64,000 nucleotides of DNA. Origin: Ogataea parapolymorpha DL-1 (taxonomy: Eukaryota; Ascomycota; Pichiomycetes; Pichiales; Pichiaceae). Numbering within the stretch: position 1 is the stretch's first letter; every line of letters starts with the position of its first letter. Of the stretch, positions 31,661-43,120 are shown piece by piece. The stretch lies in assembly GCF_000187245.1 (NCBI RefSeq), contig NC_027862.1:1266268-1330267 (forward strand). Reading direction: 5' to 3'. Position numbers and translations under genes: made by a program. The notes beneath the pieces are model-generated. The model did no database searches, had not been told where the DNA came from, and saw only the letters and a list, made by a program, of their open reading frames with translations.

Positions 31661-33073
31661 TTATGCGGATGGCTTGATAGAGAGGTCGATTTTACGGAGC
31701 AAAAACAGGCCCAGCAGAGCGCCAAAAATGTAGACAGCCGCGGTGACCGGTTTGCGCAGCATGCCGGCTAGCCCGTACTCGTATTCGATCAGGATGTCCA
31801 CGTTTCTCATCTCGTCCACCAGGTTCTCAAGCACAAAAGTGACCTGCGTGTGGCCGGTCGTAATGTCGAGGTACGAAAACTTGTGGTCGATCTTCCACTC
31901 CTTGAGGTTCAGGATGTCGTCGAACCCGACAAACTTGGCGCCTTCCGGCAGGAAGAACGAGATTTCGACTCTGTCGTAGGTAGCATCGTTCAGACCGTCC
32001 AGTAGCGGCACACGAAGCACGTGGAGGTCGCCCTCGCTTTTTAAAAACTTCGACAGTGGACTGGTCCAGCCGACGGTGAAGTTGTAGTTCCAGCCTCCAA
32101 AAATAGGAAATCTCGGCTTGAGCACGAGCTCGTTGTTGTGGAACAGCGAGGTGCTCACGTTTCCGACCTTGTCCACGAAATACACCTCCGACGTCTCAAC
32201 CTTCGGGAGTGGAATCTGGATCGATGTGATGACTGGAGAAGGCCTCATTGTGTATCTCCCATTCATCCAGTCCACTCTGGAGAAGCCCTTGTCCAGCTGG
32301 ATACCCTTGTTTGTGAGCTCGTAGTACTCCTCCAATTGCAGCGAGTCGCTCCAGTGCGACACCCAGATATCTCTCTTGAGCAAATTGACGAACGGCAAGG
32401 GCTGGTTTTTGGTGAAAATGAGCGCCAATGGCAGGTTACTCAAAGGCTTGAATGTTTTTTGGTACGGTCCGTACACCAGGAACGGGTCTCTGCCTGAGGC
32501 TTTGAACTCTTCTGGATCGACGTCGCTTGGCAGCTCCAGTGTCATTTCCTGAGGCTTGTTGGCCCCGAGGATCTTGAGCTCGTAGCTCAGGGTATCGTAG
32601 GCCGAGAGCGCAAGTTTGGTAGTCTTGAAGAAAAGTCGCTGTTCGGCACCCATAGGGCCTTTTTCTGGAGCCGGCTCGAGCTGGTTGGTCAGCACGTACG
32701 ACACTGTGATGTGGATCTGCGATTTTGGCGCAATTGGATACGGCAATTCTATTTTGTAGTAGACAACATCCGGCGACGATAGTTCAGGCACACGTTGGGC
32801 CTGGAGCAGTGGATCCTGCTGTCTAGGCACCTCCAAAGTGGCAATAAACAGAGCAACGTCATCCCTGACAAAGCCAGGAACGGCAAAGTAGTACTCGCTG
32901 GTGGGTTCCGGGGCTATGTTTCGGGCATGGATGACATGGCGTTCCTTGACGTAAGACTTGAGCACGTCGACGAGTCTCTCATACTTCACGTTCTCCCAGC
33001 TTTGTGGAGGAGCCTGTGCGTGGACAGCAAGGAGAAACGAGCAAATGAGCGCAACAAGCGGGAACAGTCTCAT
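31661..33073 (-). CDS. OST1: OST1, oligosaccharyltransferase alpha subunit (ribophorin I)
   Basis: The start is set at ATG 33073, so the 470-residue product opens with a signal peptide (MRLFPLVALICSFLLAVHA). The lumenal domain follows, with WENVKYERLVDVLKSYVKER and ISHWSDSLQLEEYYELTNKG-like sequence (WVSHWSDSLQLEEYYELTNK), and FPIFGGWNYNFTVGWTSPLS. A single C-terminal transmembrane helix (VTAAVYIFGALLGLFLL) and a short basic tail end the protein. Ost1 is an essential subunit of the ER complex that transfers the glycan to Asn-X-Ser/Thr sites. Length matches yeast Ost1 (476). It is convergent with the formin (47 bp). Confidence 0.95.
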   Translation of the reverse strand: MRLFPLVALICSFLLAVHAQAPPQSWENVKYERLVDVLKSYVKERHVIHARNIAPEPTSEYYFAVPGFVRDDVALFIATLEVPRQQDPLLQAQRVPELSSPDVVYYKIELPYPIAPKSQIHITVSYVLTNQLEPAPEKGPMGAEQRLFFKTTKLALSAYDTLSYELKILGANKPQEMTLELPSDVDPEEFKASGRDPFLVYGPYQKTFKPLSNLPLALIFTKNQPLPFVNLLKRDIWVSHWSDSLQLEEYYELTNKGIQLDKGFSRVDWMNGRYTMRPSPVITSIQIPLPKVETSEVYFVDKVGNVSTSLFHNNELVLKPRFPIFGGWNYNFTVGWTSPLSKFLKSEGDLHVLRVPLLDGLNDATYDRVEISFFLPEGAKFVGFDDILNLKEWKIDHKFSYLDITTGHTQVTFVLENLVDEMRNVDILIEYEYGLAGMLRKPVTAAVYIFGALLGLFLLRKIDLSIKPSA

Positions 33074-33109
33074 TAGTATATATATATTGAACAAGCTAAA
33101 TATTTTTCG

Positions 33110-33880
33110 TCATGACACGTTGGAGCGCAGATCGACGCGTCGGTCCGAGTCGATCGAGATAAGCTCGTCGTCGCTGAGCATGTCGGGGTCCTGGGTGTAC
33201 ATTGAGCTCGACGCTCGCGAGCGCAGCAGCGTGGGAGCCAGCGTGGATATCACCGACTGGTTGGGGTCCTTGTGGAGGTCATCGAGACGGTACATATTGC
33301 CCATGCGGTTATCGAGCAACAGATACTCCTCACGTGACGTGATGGTCCTTCGTGTGATGCACAGCATCGTGCCGCAGATGGCAGTGCACAAGGCAGACAT
33401 CAGGATTGTCCAGCCGCACCATTCGAGGTGCGGGATGAACAGAATGAGGTCGACGAGAAAGGATAGCAAAGACAGCAGGAAGGTGGGCAGGGACCACAGA
33501 AGCACAGTCAGCAGGAACTTGGAGGAGCTGGAGAAGCGTGGATTGAGCAGCAGGAGCGTCAGCGTCATCTGGATAAAGGTGAATATGAGCGAGATGGGAT
33601 GCACGACCAGGAGATAGCTAATGCTGTGTCTTGCGTTAGAGGGCAGCGAGAAGCCCCCCAAATTCGTGAGCTGGGACGGGTTATAGCCCAGACTGGGTTC
33701 TGTGCACGAGTTCGCGTCGCAGAGGCCGAAAACCCCAAATTTGTAGCCCTCGAACTTGCAGAGGTAGATCGACTGTGTGAGCGGGACGGACAGTAAAGCT
33801 ATGAGCTGAAACAAAAATGACAGCAGCAACAGACTGGACTGAACAATGACCAGTTTTCGCTGGAACGATGTTTTCAACAT
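33110..33880 (-). CDS. RIM9: RIM9/PalI-like pH-signalling membrane protein
   Basis: Starting at ATG 33880, the 256-residue protein has four hydrophobic segments: one near the N-terminus (LLLLSFLFQLIALLSVPLT) and three between about 95 and 185. The loop after the first helix has the GVFGLCDANSC cysteine motif typical of the SUR7/PalI family. The C-terminal tail is cytosolic, acidic and Ser-rich. Rim9 stabilises the Rim21 pH sensor at the plasma membrane in the Rim101 pathway. Length is close to yeast Rim9 (239). The frame stays open upstream into the divergent DHR2 gene, but that extension is rejected. SUR7-type eisosome protein is the main alternative. Confidence 0.82.
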   Translation of the reverse strand: MLKTSFQRKLVIVQSSLLLLSFLFQLIALLSVPLTQSIYLCKFEGYKFGVFGLCDANSCTEPSLGYNPSQLTNLGGFSLPSNARHSISYLLVVHPISLIFTFIQMTLTLLLLNPRFSSSSKFLLTVLLWSLPTFLLSLLSFLVDLILFIPHLEWCGWTILMSALCTAICGTMLCITRRTITSREEYLLLDNRMGNMYRLDDLHKDPNQSVISTLAPTLLRSRASSSMYTQDPDMLSDDELISIDSDRRVDLRSNVS

Positions 33881-33944
33881 GTCATAGGGGCATAGGTAAT
33901 TAATTTTTGACTTTATTTTTTTAACACTGCCTCTAAAATTTTTT

Positions 33945-36116
33945 ATGGCCAATAGACAGAATAGGAAGATCAAGTTTGGGGACGATGTGTCTGGTGGAGC
34001 GGTGGAGGAGGCCGGGACGATGAAGAATACGCAAACGAAGGCAGATACCAAGTTTGTGGGGCGCCAAAGAGGACGGATAGGCAAAGCTCCCGTGACGGTA
34101 GACTTTGGATCAGACGAGGATAATAGCGAGGAGGAGAACGAGAAGCTCGCAACCGGACGCAAGCCCGTGGATATCCGGCTCATCAAACAAAAAGCGGCCA
34201 AGCTTCTCCCTGTGCGCGAGTCGCTGCCTGTTTATCAGGTGAAAAACGAGCTTCTGGCACAGGTCCGCTCAGCCAAGGTGTGTGTGCTAATTGGAGAGAC
34301 CGGTTCGGGAAAATCCACCCAGATCCCGCAATTTCTGATGGACGAGAACAAGAAGGGAATTGCTGTGACGCAGCCGAGACGAGTGGCTGCCATTAATCTC
34401 GCAACAAGAGTTTCAGAGGAATATGGGTGTGTTCTGGGACGAGAAGTTGGATACTCGGTTAGATTTAACAATGTGTCTAACCGTCAAACGAAACTGAAGT
34501 ATATTACGGACGGTATGCTGTTGAGAGAGCTGATGCTGGACCCGTTGTTGTCTAGATACAGCACGGTGATTATTGACGAGGCGCACGAGAGAACTATTCT
34601 GACAGACCTGCTGCTAGGATTTTTGAAAGATCTCATATTCAATAAACGAGCTGATGATGAGTTCAAGGTGATCATCATGTCTGCCACTCTGGATGCCGAG
34701 CGGTTTTCTCAATTTTTCGAGAACGCTCCGATTTTCTTTGTTGAAGGGCGAATGTATCCTGTCGAGAGATATTATTTAGGCCAGCCTGTGGAAGATATAG
34801 TGGACACGGTGATCAAGACGGTCGTTCAACTGAACCAGACCGAGCCGACTGGAGACATTTTGTGTTTTCTGGCCGGTCAGGAGGACATTGACAGAGTGGT
34901 AGACACACTGAACAAACTTGCTCCCGTTTTGCCCAAAGAGGCGCCTATCTTGGTTCCAATGCCTCTTTATGCCGCGTTGCCATCCCACGTGCAGATGGAG
35001 GTGTTTAGACCGGTCAAGGCAAATCAGCGGAAGGTCATCCTGGCCACAAATATCGCTGAAACGTCGGTCACTGTGCCCGGCATCCGGTACGTGGTGGACT
35101 CGGGACTGCGGAAGGTAAAGGTCTGGAGACACCAGCTGGGACTGTCGACGTTGCTCATAGCGCCGATCTCGAAAGCGTCGGCGGCCCAGCGTGCAGGACG
35201 TGCTGGCAGAGAGGCGCCTGGAAAATGCTACAGGCTGTACCGGGAGACAGATTATTTCAAGCTGAGCGACAACACAGAGCCGGAGATTTTGCGCTCGGAC
35301 GTGATCTCGCCCGTGCTCATGCTGAAAAAGATGGGTGTGAACGACATTTTGGGCTGGCACTGGCTTGAAAACCCAGGCCGCGAAAGCCTGGTGGCTGCGT
35401 TGCAGCAACTTTATTCTCTGAACGCTCTGAACGACAGAGGCCAGATCACAGAGCTGGGCGAGAAAATGGTGGTTTTGCCCGTCGCGCCTCACCTGGCAGC
35501 TGTTTTGATCCGAGCGCACGAGCTGGGGTGTCTAGGTCCCGTCATAGACATTGTGGCGTGTCTTTCCGTGGACAATCTGCTTATGTCTCCTCCGAGCGAG
35601 AGAAGAGACGAGGTGAATGAGCGCAGGAAGGACACGTGCAAGCTGGGCACTATCTACGGCGACCTTTTGATGCTAAAAGAGCTGTTCGACCTGTACATCT
35701 CTCTCGCAGACAACGCAGAGCGCAAGGAATGGTGCAAACAGCTGTGCATTAATTTCAAAGGTTTCAAGGACGTTCTGCGTGTGCGCAGACAAATCGCCGA
35801 ATACATGGGTATGCTGAAGATGCACGAGGGCGACGGTTCGCTCGATGCGAAGCTCGTGCTCAAGGCGTTTCTCTCTGGATTCCTAACCAACACAGCCATC
35901 GGAATGCCCGATAGAAGCTACCGCACAGTGGCCACTGGCGACCTGGTCAGTGTGCACCCGTCGTCGCTGCTATTTGGCCAGCGGAAGCCTGCAATCATGT
36001 ACATCGAGTACGTCTACACGGTCAAGGGCTACGCACGGGCGGTCTCCATGATTGAGCTCGAATGGTTGCAGGAGGTTGCACCACATCTCTTGGGTAGCAG
36101 AGAAAAAATTAATTAA
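33945..36116 (+). CDS. DHR2: DHR2, DEAH-box RNA helicase of ribosome biogenesis
   Basis: The 723-residue protein has a short, charged N-terminus and a complete DEAH helicase core: GETGSGKSTQ (motif I), TQPRRVAA (Ia), DEAH (II), SATLDAERFS (III), ATNIAETSVTVPG (V) and QRAGRAGREAPGKCYRLY (VI). Winged-helix, ratchet and OB-fold domains follow to the C-terminus. The brief N-terminus and total length fit Dhr2 (735 in yeast), which acts on 18S pre-rRNA in the nucleolus, rather than Prp2, Prp16, Prp22 or Dhr1 with longer N-terminal regions. Prp43 (767) is the main alternative, but FFVEGRMYPVERYYL and VEDIVDTVIKTVVQ read as Dhr2/DHX33-like. Confidence 0.82.
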   Translation: MANRQNRKIKFGDDVSGGAVEEAGTMKNTQTKADTKFVGRQRGRIGKAPVTVDFGSDEDNSEEENEKLATGRKPVDIRLIKQKAAKLLPVRESLPVYQVKNELLAQVRSAKVCVLIGETGSGKSTQIPQFLMDENKKGIAVTQPRRVAAINLATRVSEEYGCVLGREVGYSVRFNNVSNRQTKLKYITDGMLLRELMLDPLLSRYSTVIIDEAHERTILTDLLLGFLKDLIFNKRADDEFKVIIMSATLDAERFSQFFENAPIFFVEGRMYPVERYYLGQPVEDIVDTVIKTVVQLNQTEPTGDILCFLAGQEDIDRVVDTLNKLAPVLPKEAPILVPMPLYAALPSHVQMEVFRPVKANQRKVILATNIAETSVTVPGIRYVVDSGLRKVKVWRHQLGLSTLLIAPISKASAAQRAGRAGREAPGKCYRLYRETDYFKLSDNTEPEILRSDVISPVLMLKKMGVNDILGWHWLENPGRESLVAALQQLYSLNALNDRGQITELGEKMVVLPVAPHLAAVLIRAHELGCLGPVIDIVACLSVDNLLMSPPSERRDEVNERRKDTCKLGTIYGDLLMLKELFDLYISLADNAERKEWCKQLCINFKGFKDVLRVRRQIAEYMGMLKMHEGDGSLDAKLVLKAFLSGFLTNTAIGMPDRSYRTVATGDLVSVHPSSLLFGQRKPAIMYIEYVYTVKGYARAVSMIELEWLQEVAPHLLGSREKIN

Positions 36117-36162
36117 CTAATTCGTATAATTAATCTATAAACTCTATTAATCTATAAATTCA

Positions 36163-38880
36163 TCAGTACACCAATTTCCGCTGAACGTAATTTTTCCGCT
36201 CCAGACCTTCGATGTAAGACTGCCATAGCTGATCACCCTTCAAACAGTGTGCGTCGCCTACAAACAACAGACTGCACCGCGCACGGGTCAGCGCCACATT
36301 AAGCCGTCGGCGATCTCTTAAGAACCCGATGTTGCGCTCGCTGTTGGACCTCACACACGACATGACAATAAAATCTTTCTCTCGGCCTTGGAACGCGTCG
36401 ATCGACGCAACAAGAATGCCGTTCACCTGGTGCACCGTGGCGGCCTTGGAGTCGCTCTCAACGTCCTCTTTGTCGACCTGGACCTGGACTTCCTGTTTCT
36501 CCGGGTTGATGAGCAGGTTTTCTTTGAAACTGGCAGAAATTAGGTCTCTCTGGCCGGCATACGGCGTGATCACACCGATCCGCGACGGAGCAATCTGCTT
36601 GTCCACGATCAGTGTCTCCACAATTCTCGAGACGCGCTCGACCTCGCCGCGGTTCACATACGTGTATCCTGTCTCTTCTCCCACTCTAAGCGAGCGGACC
36701 CTGCTTTCTCTGGCCTCTCCAGCATGGTCCCAGAAAAACAGCGGGTACGAGATACCGGCAACTTTTCTGTCCTCGGCCGTGATACCATCTTTCAGCTTGC
36801 CCTCGTAAAACTCCATCCGCGGGAACTCGCTAATTTCTGGGTGCATTCTGTACTGTGTGTCAAACATTAGCGGAGATTGATACGTGCCATTTTTGAGCGT
36901 TCTTTCGAAAAGAGACATCTCCAGCGACTTCACGCGGGTGTATGAGCTCAGCTGAGCCTCATCCCCAACGAAAACCACCTTCTGGACATTTGGAGCGGCC
37001 AGCGGAATTAGCGAGCTGGGCTCGGACGATTGCGTGGCCTCGTCAATAATGACCACCGGCAGTTGCGCGAGATCACGCAAATGCGGGCCTCCGATGGCCA
37101 CCGTGGTCGAGAATATCACCTTCGCCTGGCCAATGAGCAGCCTGCTCAAGTCTTTGTTGGTCTCGATTAGCTTCTTGAACTGGTTCTTAGACACTTTGTG
37201 CGCTTTGCCAGTTGCCAGATTACGTAACGTTTCCTGAGCATGGGACGGCAGACGATCCCTAATTTTGTGATGCAGACATATGTCCGCAAGCGGGTGGTCT
37301 TTGTTATACTCGCTTTCCTTTGCCATCGAGAGCACTCTGATGATGTCGTCTTTGTGGTCCTTCATCATTTTTTCGGCAATGTTGTCCACGGCAATGTTGG
37401 AAGCCGCAACGACGAGAATTGGGTGGTAATGCAGCTGGTCCAGCAATTGCAAGATCATCTCGTAGATCGTCGATGTCTTCCCCGACCCCGGAGGGCCCTT
37501 CAAAATCGTAATTTGGTTGTTTAAAGCCGACTGTAAAGCAACAGACTGCGACTCGTTCAGGGTGTTTTTGAGGCTCGAGATTCTGTTTTTGAAGAAAATC
37601 TGCCGGATAGGCTTTTGGCCCAGCAACATGTCTTTGAAGTGGGTGTTCTCCAGTCTCTCGATCGCCTGCATCACTCTTGTGACCACAGCTCCGCAGGGAA
37701 GCAGCGCAAAACCCGAGACCGGGGCTCCCGACGGAATAGGCTCGAGGTTCCACTTGTAGACGTCCATCGGAATCGTGACTTTATTGGAATTGCGTGACAT
37801 CTTGGAGAATTGCGCCGCACAGCACCAGAACTCCGGCCTCTCCGCAAGTTTGACCGCCGACTTGCGCACCAGGAAAAACGCCTGGCCTCTGCTGAACGGT
37901 CCGTTTTTCAGGTGAGACAACGGGTCGTTTTTCGAATACTCCTCGGCCTCTTTTTTGTCAACCTCAGCAGTGAACTCTCCATAAGGGTCTTCACGAGACC
38001 ACGACACTGTCACCCTTGTTAAAAACTGGGTTTCGAATAACTCTTCAAGGAAAAGCCCGTAGCACAGGTGGTGGAAATATTCAGGCAGAGACTCATACTT
38101 GAGGGGGATTTCAGTGGCTGAGGACCTGATGAGCTGCTCCACAAGCATAATTTGGGAATTAAGAGATGGAGCAGGAACCAAAGGCGCCGGAGACTGTTTC
38201 TGCTTCGCTCCGACAGTCTTTCCTCTCTCCGAGGCCTTGGCTCTTGCTTTTGGTGGCTGGTTCTTGACGTGCCTACCGTTTGTCTCTTTGGGACCTCTTG
38301 GACCTTTTTGTCCCTTAACAGAGACCTTCTTGTCTTTGGCAGGTTTTTCAGGCTTTGAGGATGGTTTTTCCTGTGGTTTTGTGCCGTCTTTCTGTGCTTC
38401 ATTCTGTCTGTTCTGTGCGCTTTTTTCAGGCTGGAGAGAACCCTTTGGACCCTTTGGCGTCTCTCGCTTGGTGCTCGGACGGGAAGGTTTTCCAAAGGAG
38501 CGGCCCTTGCCTTTCTTGCGGTCTCGCAGACGATACTGATCATCCCCCGTGACCTTGGCCAGATAGTCGTCGTCATCGCCAGGACCGGCCTTCTTGACGA
38601 TAAAGTAATCTGCAACAACCTTCATGAAATTGTCCGTCTTGCCCAGAGCGTACTCACGCATGCCCTTGACGCCGCCTGCGCACCGTCTACACATTAGGTC
38701 CAGCTTGTTGCCTCCAAATTGTAGCACGACGAGATCTGCAATGTTCATCATCCCACACTTCTCACACGCCACGTCATTGGGCCCAGCCTTGAATCGATAG
38801 TGGTTGCTGGTGCTAATGTGTTTTTGGGCCTTGCGGAACCCGCCAAATACCTCCTGGCACAATCCGCAAGAAAAGTCCAT
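36163..38880 (-). CDS. ECM32: ECM32/MTT1-like SF1 helicase with N-terminal zinc finger
   Basis: Starting at ATG 38880 (MDFSCGLCQEVFGG), the 905-residue protein opens with a C2H2-like finger (C5, C8, then HxxxxNH) and a second CxxC pair (CEKC, CRRC). A Lys/Pro-rich disordered linker follows at about 130-250, then an Upf1-like superfamily 1 helicase: GPPGSGKTST (I), DEATQSSEPS (II), VGDEAQLSSY (III), DTQYRMHP, VITPYAGQRDLI (V) and RRRLNVALTRAR (VI). Ecm32 (Mtt1) binds release factors and influences translation termination. The yeast protein is longer (1121) with a different N-terminus. It is convergent with DHR2 (46 bp). Confidence 0.82.
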   Translation of the reverse strand: MDFSCGLCQEVFGGFRKAQKHISTSNHYRFKAGPNDVACEKCGMMNIADLVVLQFGGNKLDLMCRRCAGGVKGMREYALGKTDNFMKVVADYFIVKKAGPGDDDDYLAKVTGDDQYRLRDRKKGKGRSFGKPSRPSTKRETPKGPKGSLQPEKSAQNRQNEAQKDGTKPQEKPSSKPEKPAKDKKVSVKGQKGPRGPKETNGRHVKNQPPKARAKASERGKTVGAKQKQSPAPLVPAPSLNSQIMLVEQLIRSSATEIPLKYESLPEYFHHLCYGLFLEELFETQFLTRVTVSWSREDPYGEFTAEVDKKEAEEYSKNDPLSHLKNGPFSRGQAFFLVRKSAVKLAERPEFWCCAAQFSKMSRNSNKVTIPMDVYKWNLEPIPSGAPVSGFALLPCGAVVTRVMQAIERLENTHFKDMLLGQKPIRQIFFKNRISSLKNTLNESQSVALQSALNNQITILKGPPGSGKTSTIYEMILQLLDQLHYHPILVVAASNIAVDNIAEKMMKDHKDDIIRVLSMAKESEYNKDHPLADICLHHKIRDRLPSHAQETLRNLATGKAHKVSKNQFKKLIETNKDLSRLLIGQAKVIFSTTVAIGGPHLRDLAQLPVVIIDEATQSSEPSSLIPLAAPNVQKVVFVGDEAQLSSYTRVKSLEMSLFERTLKNGTYQSPLMFDTQYRMHPEISEFPRMEFYEGKLKDGITAEDRKVAGISYPLFFWDHAGEARESRVRSLRVGEETGYTYVNRGEVERVSRIVETLIVDKQIAPSRIGVITPYAGQRDLISASFKENLLINPEKQEVQVQVDKEDVESDSKAATVHQVNGILVASIDAFQGREKDFIVMSCVRSNSERNIGFLRDRRRLNVALTRARCSLLFVGDAHCLKGDQLWQSYIEGLERKNYVQRKLVY

Positions 38881-38935
38881 GAAAAATAAAAAATAAATCT
38901 TAATTACCAAAGAATATTTATTTAATTTTCTATGC

Positions 38936-40237
38936 TCAGTATAAATCTATAACGTCTTTAAATTTGGTCTGTTTAACATTGAATCCGCCATCGTCTGGAC
39001 GAACGTCTTTGATGTCCTTCCATGACTGAATATACTTCTTTATGACTGGCGAGTACCACATGTCTCCTTTAGGGTCCACATAGGCATAGTGTGCCCCCTT
39101 ATCAGTGCTAGCCATGTAGAGATACGGGTTGCGTTGCACTTCGGCGATAGGATAGTTGCAGCTGAGGAATGGGTCATCCAGCGAGTTCAAAATCACCATC
39201 GGTGTCTTAATCTTGAAAATCCTGATCAATGGAGACGCTGCCATGTAGTACGTGGAGGCCGAAGGAAGACCTGCCTCGCGACACGTGTAGCGGTCGTCAA
39301 TCTGGGACACGTGTGTGGCGTTTTTGTATAGGTCTAGGAACTCCTGTTCGTCAAAATTTGGATTGGCCTTTAAGCCCTGAATGTTCGATTTGAGCACTCG
39401 TAGCAGGATCTGTCGAATGTACGGCTCAAACATGTATCTGCCAGCAACCGAGCGGGTTAGCGCTTCCATGTCGCTCTGCAAGTTCCATGGTGCTCCAACG
39501 GTGAACGCGCTCGTGACCAGGGACTTGTCTGACTCCTCGGCTAAATAGTTGCTCAAAATCAGTCCACCTAGAGAAACACCAACGAGATGCAGCTGTCTGT
39601 CTGGGAACAGGGTGCGCAGATCCTGCACGGTCTGCCGCAGATCGTCGGTGTGCAGGCCCGAAAAGAGCGTTGGAGTGGTGATTTTAGACCGCGCACAGCC
39701 TCTGCTATTGAGAACAGCCACGTTAGCCGTGCCCTCCAGATGGTCCACGATCGAGCGAATATTCTGCTCATGCGAGCCGCCGGAAAGCCCATGCAACACC
39801 AGCACTATGGGGAGCGTGTTTTCCTGCCATCTCTTGTGCACCTGGTCTATTTCTTGCTCCGTGTAGTATCTGGTTCTGGGATGCAGTTTCGGATAGTTTT
39901 CGGGCTGTGTGACCAAGGACCGTTGAGCGAAAACTTCGGGATCTTCAGGGTCCACGTGGTAGTCGAGCGTGAATTGGCCGGGCAAGTATGTCGACTCAAT
40001 AATCCGGCGGCCGTAGTGCACAGTGTGTACTTTGGAAAAGTCGGCTTGGCCAAGATACATGTTCTGGAGGACGCTGTTAAAGAGCAGCGGATGCAGGCTG
40101 AACCGGTGCTTATCCCTAAGTTCGGGCGTCGAGGTGACAAGGCTGGCAAAGGGAATCTGCGAGCCAGGCTCAGACTCCTTCAGCTGTAGCTTGACGGTGT
40201 TCTTGGCGTGGTAAGCGTGGACGGTGGACGAATTCAT
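38936..40237 (-). CDS. EHT1/EEB1/MGL2-family alpha/beta hydrolase (acyltransferase or monoacylglycerol lipase)
   Basis: From ATG 40237 (MNSSTVHAYHAKNTVKL) the product is 433 residues; an in-frame ATG at 40309 would add 24 residues without family resemblance. Family marks are HPRTRYYTEQEI, the oxyanion region LVLHGLSGGSHEQNIRSIVD, VLNSRGCARSKITTPTLFSG, the nucleophile elbow GVSLGG, LNSLDDPFL (acid) and STDKGAHYAY (His). EHT1 and EEB1 make medium-chain fatty-acid ethyl esters from acyl-CoA and ethanol; MGL2 (YMR210W) is a monoacylglycerol lipase. The segment LKSNIQGLKANPNFDEQEF is nearer to MGL2, so a lipase role is at least as likely as ester synthesis. Confidence 0.8.
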   Translation of the reverse strand: MNSSTVHAYHAKNTVKLQLKESEPGSQIPFASLVTSTPELRDKHRFSLHPLLFNSVLQNMYLGQADFSKVHTVHYGRRIIESTYLPGQFTLDYHVDPEDPEVFAQRSLVTQPENYPKLHPRTRYYTEQEIDQVHKRWQENTLPIVLVLHGLSGGSHEQNIRSIVDHLEGTANVAVLNSRGCARSKITTPTLFSGLHTDDLRQTVQDLRTLFPDRQLHLVGVSLGGLILSNYLAEESDKSLVTSAFTVGAPWNLQSDMEALTRSVAGRYMFEPYIRQILLRVLKSNIQGLKANPNFDEQEFLDLYKNATHVSQIDDRYTCREAGLPSASTYYMAASPLIRIFKIKTPMVILNSLDDPFLSCNYPIAEVQRNPYLYMASTDKGAHYAYVDPKGDMWYSPVIKKYIQSWKDIKDVRPDDGGFNVKQTKFKDVIDLY

Positions 40238-40385
40238 TGAAATTTGGGAAAAAGTATCTCGGGTAAAAAATATTTCGGCATCGGGATGGGAAAAAAACAA
40301 TATATTCATTTAAGTATTAGCGCAGTCATAAATGTACGTAACTACGGAAAGAACCACAAACTGTGGATGCCAAGTGAGAACATCC

Positions 40386-41198
40386 TTATTCGGTCTTCCC
40401 TGGTCTAACGGCGTTAGGCATGTAGAACGGCTTGATGGTGAAGTAGCTGTTGGTCTCGTCCACAAGCCCTGCAAACATGTTGTAGAAGCCCATGATTCCA
40501 CTCAGCATACAGAGGTAGCCTCCTGCCTTGAATGTTCCCACAGAGGTGATGAACTGGCCGATGGTGAAAAGGAGAATGAAGAGCCAGATCAAAAACATCA
40601 GGAATGACAAGCTGTACGTGGATCTCCACGTGCAGGCAAACAGAGCAAACGAGAAGAGCGCCCAAGGAAGGAAATAGAGCGCAATGGCTTGATTGTACTC
40701 CTCGGTGGTGGCATAGCTAGCAGCAATTCCGCCAACGTCCATCAGCAGGAACGAGTAGGAACTCCAGAAGCCTCCAAACATGAGGAAAGTGCAGCAGGCC
40801 CAGGTGTTACCAATGATGAAGCAGAGCACACCAACAATGAGCTCGACGAGTCCTGCAGTGGTGAGGAAAGCGCCTAAAAGCACGTTCGGGGTGTGCACGG
40901 AACGTGCGTGCAACTGGACTAAACCGAGGGACAAAGCAGAGCAACTGAAGGCAGCCAGACCAGCAGGCACCGGGTCGCTGAGCTGTCTGGTTTGGGCGGT
41001 TTGTTTTCTAGCACCGACGTTGAGCGAGCCGCCGAAAGCGTAGATGAAATCATTTTTGTCGATGGGCTGGTCGTTGATGTAGATGTTCTGGTCATCGTGA
41101 CGGAAGGCCGACGCTGTGGAAGGCTTGTGCTTTGATTGCAGAGCATCTATCGTGGTTTGTTTTTCAATGTCGTGAGAAAAGGAATCCGAGTTAGACAT
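40386..41198 (-). CDS. ADY2: ATO/ADY2-family acetate transporter
   Basis: The start at ATG 41198 gives 270 residues (yeast Ady2 has 283). An acidic N-terminal tail leads into six hydrophobic helices. Family marks are FGGSLNVGARKQT-like sequence, NPxPxGL-like DPVPAGLAAFSCSALSLGL, ARSVHTPNVLLGAFLTTAGL, FGGFWSSYSFLL and a C-terminus that ends soon after YFTIKPFYMPNAV. Ato/Ady2 proteins (GPR1/FUN34/yaaH family) carry acetate, and some are linked to ammonium export. In most homologues the second motif reads NPAPLGL; here it is DPVPAGL. The gene is divergent from MNN9 over 551 bp and is probably carbon-source controlled. Confidence 0.9.
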   Translation of the reverse strand: MSNSDSFSHDIEKQTTIDALQSKHKPSTASAFRHDDQNIYINDQPIDKNDFIYAFGGSLNVGARKQTAQTRQLSDPVPAGLAAFSCSALSLGLVQLHARSVHTPNVLLGAFLTTAGLVELIVGVLCFIIGNTWACCTFLMFGGFWSSYSFLLMDVGGIAASYATTEEYNQAIALYFLPWALFSFALFACTWRSTYSLSFLMFLIWLFILLFTIGQFITSVGTFKAGGYLCMLSGIMGFYNMFAGLVDETNSYFTIKPFYMPNAVRPGKTE

Positions 41199-42814
<1,616 letters not shown>

Positions 42815-43120
42815 GCGAGCATAAACGTCGCGTCTATGTAAGCAGCCTAATTTTCTGTCAAATTTCATCGGCACGCGCAGCCATTATGTCATCGTCCACA
42901 CCTGCTATGCATATCTATGGCTCTTGGCCCAGGAATCCACCACTTGTGGCTGTGGCTGGAGGTGTGTGTCTCTCTGGCTCTTTTGTATGCGCATTTCCTG
43001 CGCACGTGATATGGCTCTCTGTGACGATTAAAATATACACCGTTTCACTTATCTCTAGTGACAGATTTTTCTGCCAAAAATTACTCTTATCTCAATCTAT
43101 CTTAAAAACAATCCGTCCTG
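42815..43120. other. Gap between MNN9 and the LEE1-like gene
   Basis: This 306-bp region must hold the MNN9 terminator and the promoter of the next gene. AAAATATACACC near 43028 is TATA-like, about 90 bp before the LEE1-like ATG. A CACGTG E-box core occurs near 43003. Nothing else is evident. Confidence 0.45.

Noticed and set aside
33881..34201. Upstream extension of the RIM9-like frame to 34201
   Set aside because: It overlaps the divergent DHR2 coding start, has no family similarity, and a good ATG at 33880 begins the first hydrophobic helix.
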